Assembly: GCA_023439605.1 (NCBI GenBank)
Contig: JAEXNS010000262.1
Location: forward strand, 1-6,163
Direction of reading: 5' to 3'
Length of the DNA: 6,163 nt
From: Bacillota bacterium
Lineage (GTDB): Bacteria; Bacillota; Clostridia; Oscillospirales; Ruminococcaceae
Shown here in pieces: positions 5,694-6,163 of this stretch (position 1 is its first letter; the number at the start of each line of letters is the position of its first letter). The notes below the pieces were generated by a model. The model did no database searches and was not told the origin of the DNA. It saw only the letters and a list, made by a program, of their open reading frames with translations. Both the position numbers and the translations under genes were made by a program.

Positions 5694-5722
5694 ATTTTAT
5701 CATAAAAAATATAAAGTTGCAA
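5694..5722 (-). promoter_or_regulatory. Promoter of the nfnAB(-yajC) operon
   Basis: The minus strand has -35 TTGCAA (5722-5717), a 17-base spacer and -10 TAAAAT (5699-5694). Expected transcription starts near 5687, giving a leader of about 57 bases. It lies just downstream of the metK terminator, so nfnAB is separate from metK. I see no operator palindrome around it. Confidence 0.65.
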
Positions 5723-5746
5723 GTCATTTTAAATAAAATTTCATAT

Positions 5747-5783
5747 AAAAAAGACGTGGTTTTCTTTATAATTAAACCACGTC
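5747..5783 (-). terminator. Intrinsic terminator of metK
   Basis: On the minus strand GACGTGGTTT (5783-5774) and AAACCACGTC (5762-5753) form a perfect 10-bp stem with an 11-base loop, followed directly by TTTTTT (5752-5747). It begins 9 bases after the metK stop codon. This is the strongest terminator in the window. Confidence 0.92.
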
Positions 5784-5792
5784 AATAAAAAT

Positions 5793-6163
5793 TTAATTAA
5801 TTGCCGATTTTAACTCGTCAACTTTATCTGTTTTTTCCCAAGCAACATTTAAGTCTTCACGACCCATATGTCCATATGCAGCCAATTTACGGTATTGAGG
5901 TTTCTTTAAATCAAGCATGTTTATAATTGCTGCTGGCCTTAAGTCAAAAACTTTATTTATAGCCTTTTCAATTTTTTCTTCCTCTATTTTTCCTGTTCCA
6001 AAAGTATCAATCATAATTGAAACAGGTTTGGCAACACCTATAGCATATGCAAGCTGAACTTCACATCTATCAGCAAGTCCTGCAGCAACAACATTTTTTG
6101 CTATATATCTTGCAGCATATGCAGCTGAACGATCAACTTTTGTAGGATCCTTTCCAGAAAAAG
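5793..6163 (-). CDS. metK: S-adenosylmethionine synthetase, C-terminal part
   Basis: The open frame runs in from the window edge and ends at TAA (5795-5793), giving the last 122 residues of a protein usually about 390-400 long. The visible part starts FSGKDPTKVDRSAAYAARY, which holds the conserved phosphate- and potassium-binding segment GKDPTKVDRS. It continues with GLADRCEVQLAYAIGVA, then DTFGTGK and the C-terminal AYGHMGRED and WEKTDK motifs. The ATG at 6014 is internal (part of SIMIDTFGT) and is not the start. MetK makes SAM from methionine and ATP in the cytosol. SAM is the co-substrate of the radical enzyme ScfB encoded here, though a strong terminator separates the two transcripts. The 5' end and any SAM riboswitch lie outside the window. 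Confidence 0.97.
   Translation of the reverse strand, partial: FSGKDPTKVDRSAAYAARYIAKNVVAAGLADRCEVQLAYAIGVAKPVSIMIDTFGTGKIEEEKIEKAINKVFDLRPAAIINMLDLKKPQYRKLAAYGHMGREDLNVAWEKTDKVDELKSAIN

Noticed and set aside
5793..6014. Short 73-residue protein as a separate gene
   Set aside because: The frame continues upstream to the window edge with conserved MetK sequence; the ATG at 6014 is an internal methionine.

Overview
All recognisable genes in this window lie on the minus strand, so transcription runs from high to low coordinates. The DNA is very AT-rich. Shine-Dalgarno sites are strong (GGAGG, AAAGGAG) and promoters match the -35/-10 consensus with 17-base spacers. The window also carries the SCIFF peptide and its maturase, a separate-subunit NfnAB transhydrogenase, and YajC next to SCIFF. 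Together these point to an anaerobic member of class Clostridia. I cannot name the genus from sequence alone.

Layout in transcription order: (1) 6163-5793, the C-terminal 122 residues of S-adenosylmethionine synthetase (metK), ending in a strong intrinsic terminator. (2) 5722-3397, a promoter followed by nfnA and nfnB, the two subunits of the electron-bifurcating NADH-dependent ferredoxin:NADP oxidoreductase. (3) 3360-2971, yajC, 36 bases behind nfnB and probably read through from it. (4) 2857-988, a promoter, the 45-residue six-cysteine peptide SCIFF (scfA), an attenuating terminator, its radical SAM/SPASM maturase (scfB), and a small cysteine-rich gene of the DUF6485 type that is broken by a one-base frameshift at a T6 run. 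(5) 987-644, a 344-base gap without a gene. It holds a 12-bp inverted repeat, an unusually GC-rich cluster of hairpins, and a nested palindrome that looks like an operator. (6) 643-1, the first 214 residues of a CoA-disulfide reductase/NADH oxidase/persulfide reductase-type flavoprotein, cut by the window edge.

The common theme is redox and sulfur chemistry in an anaerobe. Nfn balances NADH, NADPH and ferredoxin. scfA/scfB make a thioether-bridged ribosomal peptide of unknown function, and the maturase consumes the SAM that MetK makes. The flavoprotein carries the single active-site cysteine used for CoA-thiol, peroxide or persulfide chemistry. The two least explained items are the frameshifted cysteine-rich gene in the SCIFF operon and the structured GC-rich island upstream of the flavoprotein gene.
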